Source: Odiellus spinosus (lineage: Eukaryota > Arthropoda > Arachnida > Opiliones > Phalangiidae). Taken from it: DNA of 64,000 nt. The stretch lies in contig OY987233.1 in the NCBI GenBank assembly GCA_963920705.1, positions 1,054,001 through 1,118,000 of the forward strand. The letters are read 5' to 3'. This document shows positions 62,431 to 64,000 of the stretch, in pieces (the stretch's first letter is position 1; every line of letters starts with the position of its first letter). The notes under the pieces are model-generated. The model had not been told where the DNA came from and searched no databases. It was given only the letters and a program-made list of their open reading frames with translations. Position numbers and translations under genes: made by a program.

Positions 62431-64000
62431 TTTGTGGAGCTACACTTGGGAAATTTGTGGATCTACACTTGGGAAATTTGTGGATCTACACTTGGGAAAT
62501 TTGTGGATCTACACTTGGGAAATTTGTGGATATACACTTGGGAAATATGTGGATCTACACTTGGGAAATATGTGGATCTACACTTGGGAAATTTGTGGAT
62601 CTACACTTGGGAAATTTGTGGATCTACACTTGGAAAATTTGTGGATCTACACTTGGGAAATTTGTGGATCTACACTTGGGAAATTTGTGGTTCTACACTT
62701 GGGAAATTTGTGGATCTACACTTGGCAAATTTGTGGATCTACACTTGGCAAAATTGTGGATCTACACTTGGGAAATTTGTGGATCTACACTTGGGAAATT
62801 TGTGGATCTACACTTGGGAAATTTGTGGATCTAAACTTGAAAATTTGTGGATCTACACTTGGGAAATTTGTTTGTCTACACTTTGCAAATTTGTGGATCT
62901 ACACTTGGGAAATTTGTGGATCTACACTTGGGAAATTTGTGGATGTACACTTGGGAAATTTTTGGATCTACACTTGGGAAATTTGTGTATCTACACTTGG
63001 GAAATTTGTGGATCTACACTTGGGAAATTTGTGGATCTACTCTTGGAAAATTTGTGGATCTACACTAGGGAAATTTGTGGATCTACACTTGGGAAATTTG
63101 AGGAACTACACTTGGGAAATTTGTGGATCTACTCTTGGGAAACTTGTTAATCTACACTTGGGAAATTTCTGGATCTACACTTGGAAAGTTTGTGGATTTA
63201 TACTTGGTAAATTTGTGGATTTATACTTGGGAAATTTGTGGATTTATACTTGGGAAATTTGTGGATTTATACTTGGGAAATTTGTGGATTTATATTTGGG
63301 AAATTTGTTTATTTATACTTGGGAAATTTGTGGATTTATGCTTGGGAAATTTGTGGATTTATACTTGGGAAATTTGTGGATTTATACTTGGGAAATTTGT
63401 GGATTTATACTTAGGAAATTTGTGGATTTACACTTGGCAAATTTGTGGATCTACACTTGGTAAATTTGTGGATCTACACTTGGGAAATTTGTGGGTCTAC
63501 ACTTTGCAAATTTGTGGATCTACACTTGGCAAATTTGTGGATCTACACTTGGTAAATTTGTGGATCTACACTTGGAAAATTTATGGATCTACACTTGGCA
63601 AATTTGTGGATCTACACTTGGCAAATTTGTGGATCTACACTAGGCAAATTTGTGGATCTACACTTGGGAAATTTGTGGATCTACACTTGGGAAATTTGTG
63701 GATCTACACTTGGGAAATTTGTGGGTCTACACTTTGCAAATTTGTGGATCTACACTTGGCAAATTTGTGGATCTACTTTTGGCAAATTTGTGGATCTACA
63801 TTTGGCAAATTTGTGGATCTACATTTGGGAAATTTGTGGATCTACACTTGGCAAATTTGTGGATCTACACTTGGGAAATTTGTGGATCTACACTTGGGAA
63901 ATTTGTGGATCTACACTTGGGAAATTTTTGGATCTACACTTGGGAAATTTGTGGATCTACACTTGGCAAATTTGTGGATCTACACTTGGGAAATTTGTGG
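62431..64000. repeat. Domain VI: simpler, landmark-poor stretch
   Basis: Mostly canonical C monomers with scattered private changes: AAATATGTGG near 62,547 and 62,570, a 22-bp CTAAACTTGAAAATTTG near 62,832, GTTTGTCTACAC near 62,870, CTACTTTTGGC near 63,776, CTACATTTGG near 63,800 and 63,824. One T block lies at about 63,190-63,425 and lacks F. K, Q and S are absent. GTGGGTCTACACTTTGC occurs near 63,492 and 63,722. No large duplication was recognised inside the segment. Confidence 0.8.

Larger units (their letters stand above)
1..64000. repeat. 23-bp satellite megarepeat filling the whole window
   Basis: A 23-bp monomer recurs head to tail from the first to the last base. The commonest (C) form opens with GTGGATCTACAC and closes with TTGGGAAATTT. 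The second (T) form has GGATTTATAC in place of GGATCTACAC. Common point variants are GGC or GGT for GGG before AAATTT, CTTAGG, CTTAAG, GTATATTTATAC and a hybrid GGATTTACAC. Odd-length monomers of 20, 21, 22 and 24 bp are rare and recur at fixed places. The window begins and ends inside the array, so neither edge is seen. No inversion, unique spacer or foreign insertion was found. Composition is AT-rich: canonical C monomer 9/23 GC, T monomer 7/23. A function cannot be read from the sequence. Satellite DNA of this kind commonly sits in heterochromatin, but that is inference here. Confidence 0.98.

Noticed and set aside
1-64000. Leucine-rich-repeat or membrane-protein look-alike in the translated monomer (pieces such as VDLHLGNLWIYTW)
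   Set aside because: The 23-residue spacing follows from 3 x 23 bp, not from a protein fold. The same residues appear in overlapping frames, so no single frame is under protein-level constraint.
1-64000. CRISPR array
   Set aside because: The direct repeats are contiguous, with no unique spacers between them, and no associated genes are present.
1-64000. Transposon, retroelement or Helitron insertion
   Set aside because: No unique sequence, terminal inverted repeat, long terminal repeat or coding remnant interrupts the 23-bp pattern.
1-64000. tRNA, rRNA or other structured RNA genes
   Set aside because: No segment departs from the satellite pattern long enough to hold one.
1-64000. TATA-like promoters (GGATTTATAC, GGATATATGC)
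   Set aside because: These are ordinary monomer variants repeated many times, with no downstream gene.
1-64000. CENP-B-box-like motif at ACTTGGGAAATTT
   Set aside because: Only a short TTGG-AAA part resembles the box; the required CG-containing core is absent.
1-64000. G-quadruplex potential from GG and GGG runs
   Set aside because: The runs are separated by 8-10 bases and mix two- and three-base tracts, so a stable standard quadruplex is unlikely.
1-64000. Telomeric repeat
   Set aside because: The monomer is 23 bp and contains no short G-rich telomere unit in tandem.

Overview
The whole 64-kb window is one uninterrupted tandem array of a 23-bp satellite monomer. I see no gene, RNA gene, transposon or unique sequence anywhere in it. 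The array runs off both ends, so it is longer than the window. About 2,780 monomers fit (64,000/23). All lie in the same orientation: the commonest form opens with GTGGATCTACAC and closes with TTGGGAAATTT. A gene-free array of this size with nested higher-order repeats points to a eukaryotic chromosome, in a satellite block such as a centromere flank, a subtelomere or other heterochromatin. Nothing in the sequence identifies the species, and I do not recognise the monomer.

Two monomer flavours alternate in blocks. C-type reads GGATCTACAC and holds a GATC. T-type reads GGATTTATAC and has none. Recurrent marked variants act as landmarks. K contains CTAAACTTTAAAAATTT. F contains GATTTTCTCTTGG. 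Q is a cassette of 24-, 24-, 21-, 23- or 20-, 22- and 23-bp monomers starting GATCTATACAAAGGG. S is a related cassette containing GGGGATATATGCTTGG and a monomer ending GGGATTTTT.

Layout: 1-13,050, alternating T and C blocks of a few hundred bases, with a diagnostic AAATCTGTGG before K; 13,050-17,280, the same system without that variant, dominated by a 1,811-bp duplication; 17,280-22,640, C-type only, with the long Q cassette; 22,640-35,400, mixed, with the short Q cassette; 35,400-36,430, an island resembling 19.5-22 kb, with a long Q; 36,430-50,740, mixed with short Q again; 50,740-60,060, S-cassette territory; 60,060-62,430, a 1,106-bp tandem pair; 62,430-64,000, a simpler stretch lacking the K, F, Q and S landmarks.

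On top of the 23-bp period are duplications of 318, 390, 414, 574 (twice), 758, 896-919, 916, 1,106, 1,169, 1,307, 1,442, 1,510, 1,811, 2,250, 2,265, 2,270, 2,798, 3,069 and 4,805 bp. Their sizes are near multiples of 23, offset by the odd-length monomers they carry. This is the pattern expected from repeated unequal exchange or replication slippage. Long plus-strand open frames exist (up to 419 codons), but they are arithmetic by-products of the monomer and I annotate none as coding.
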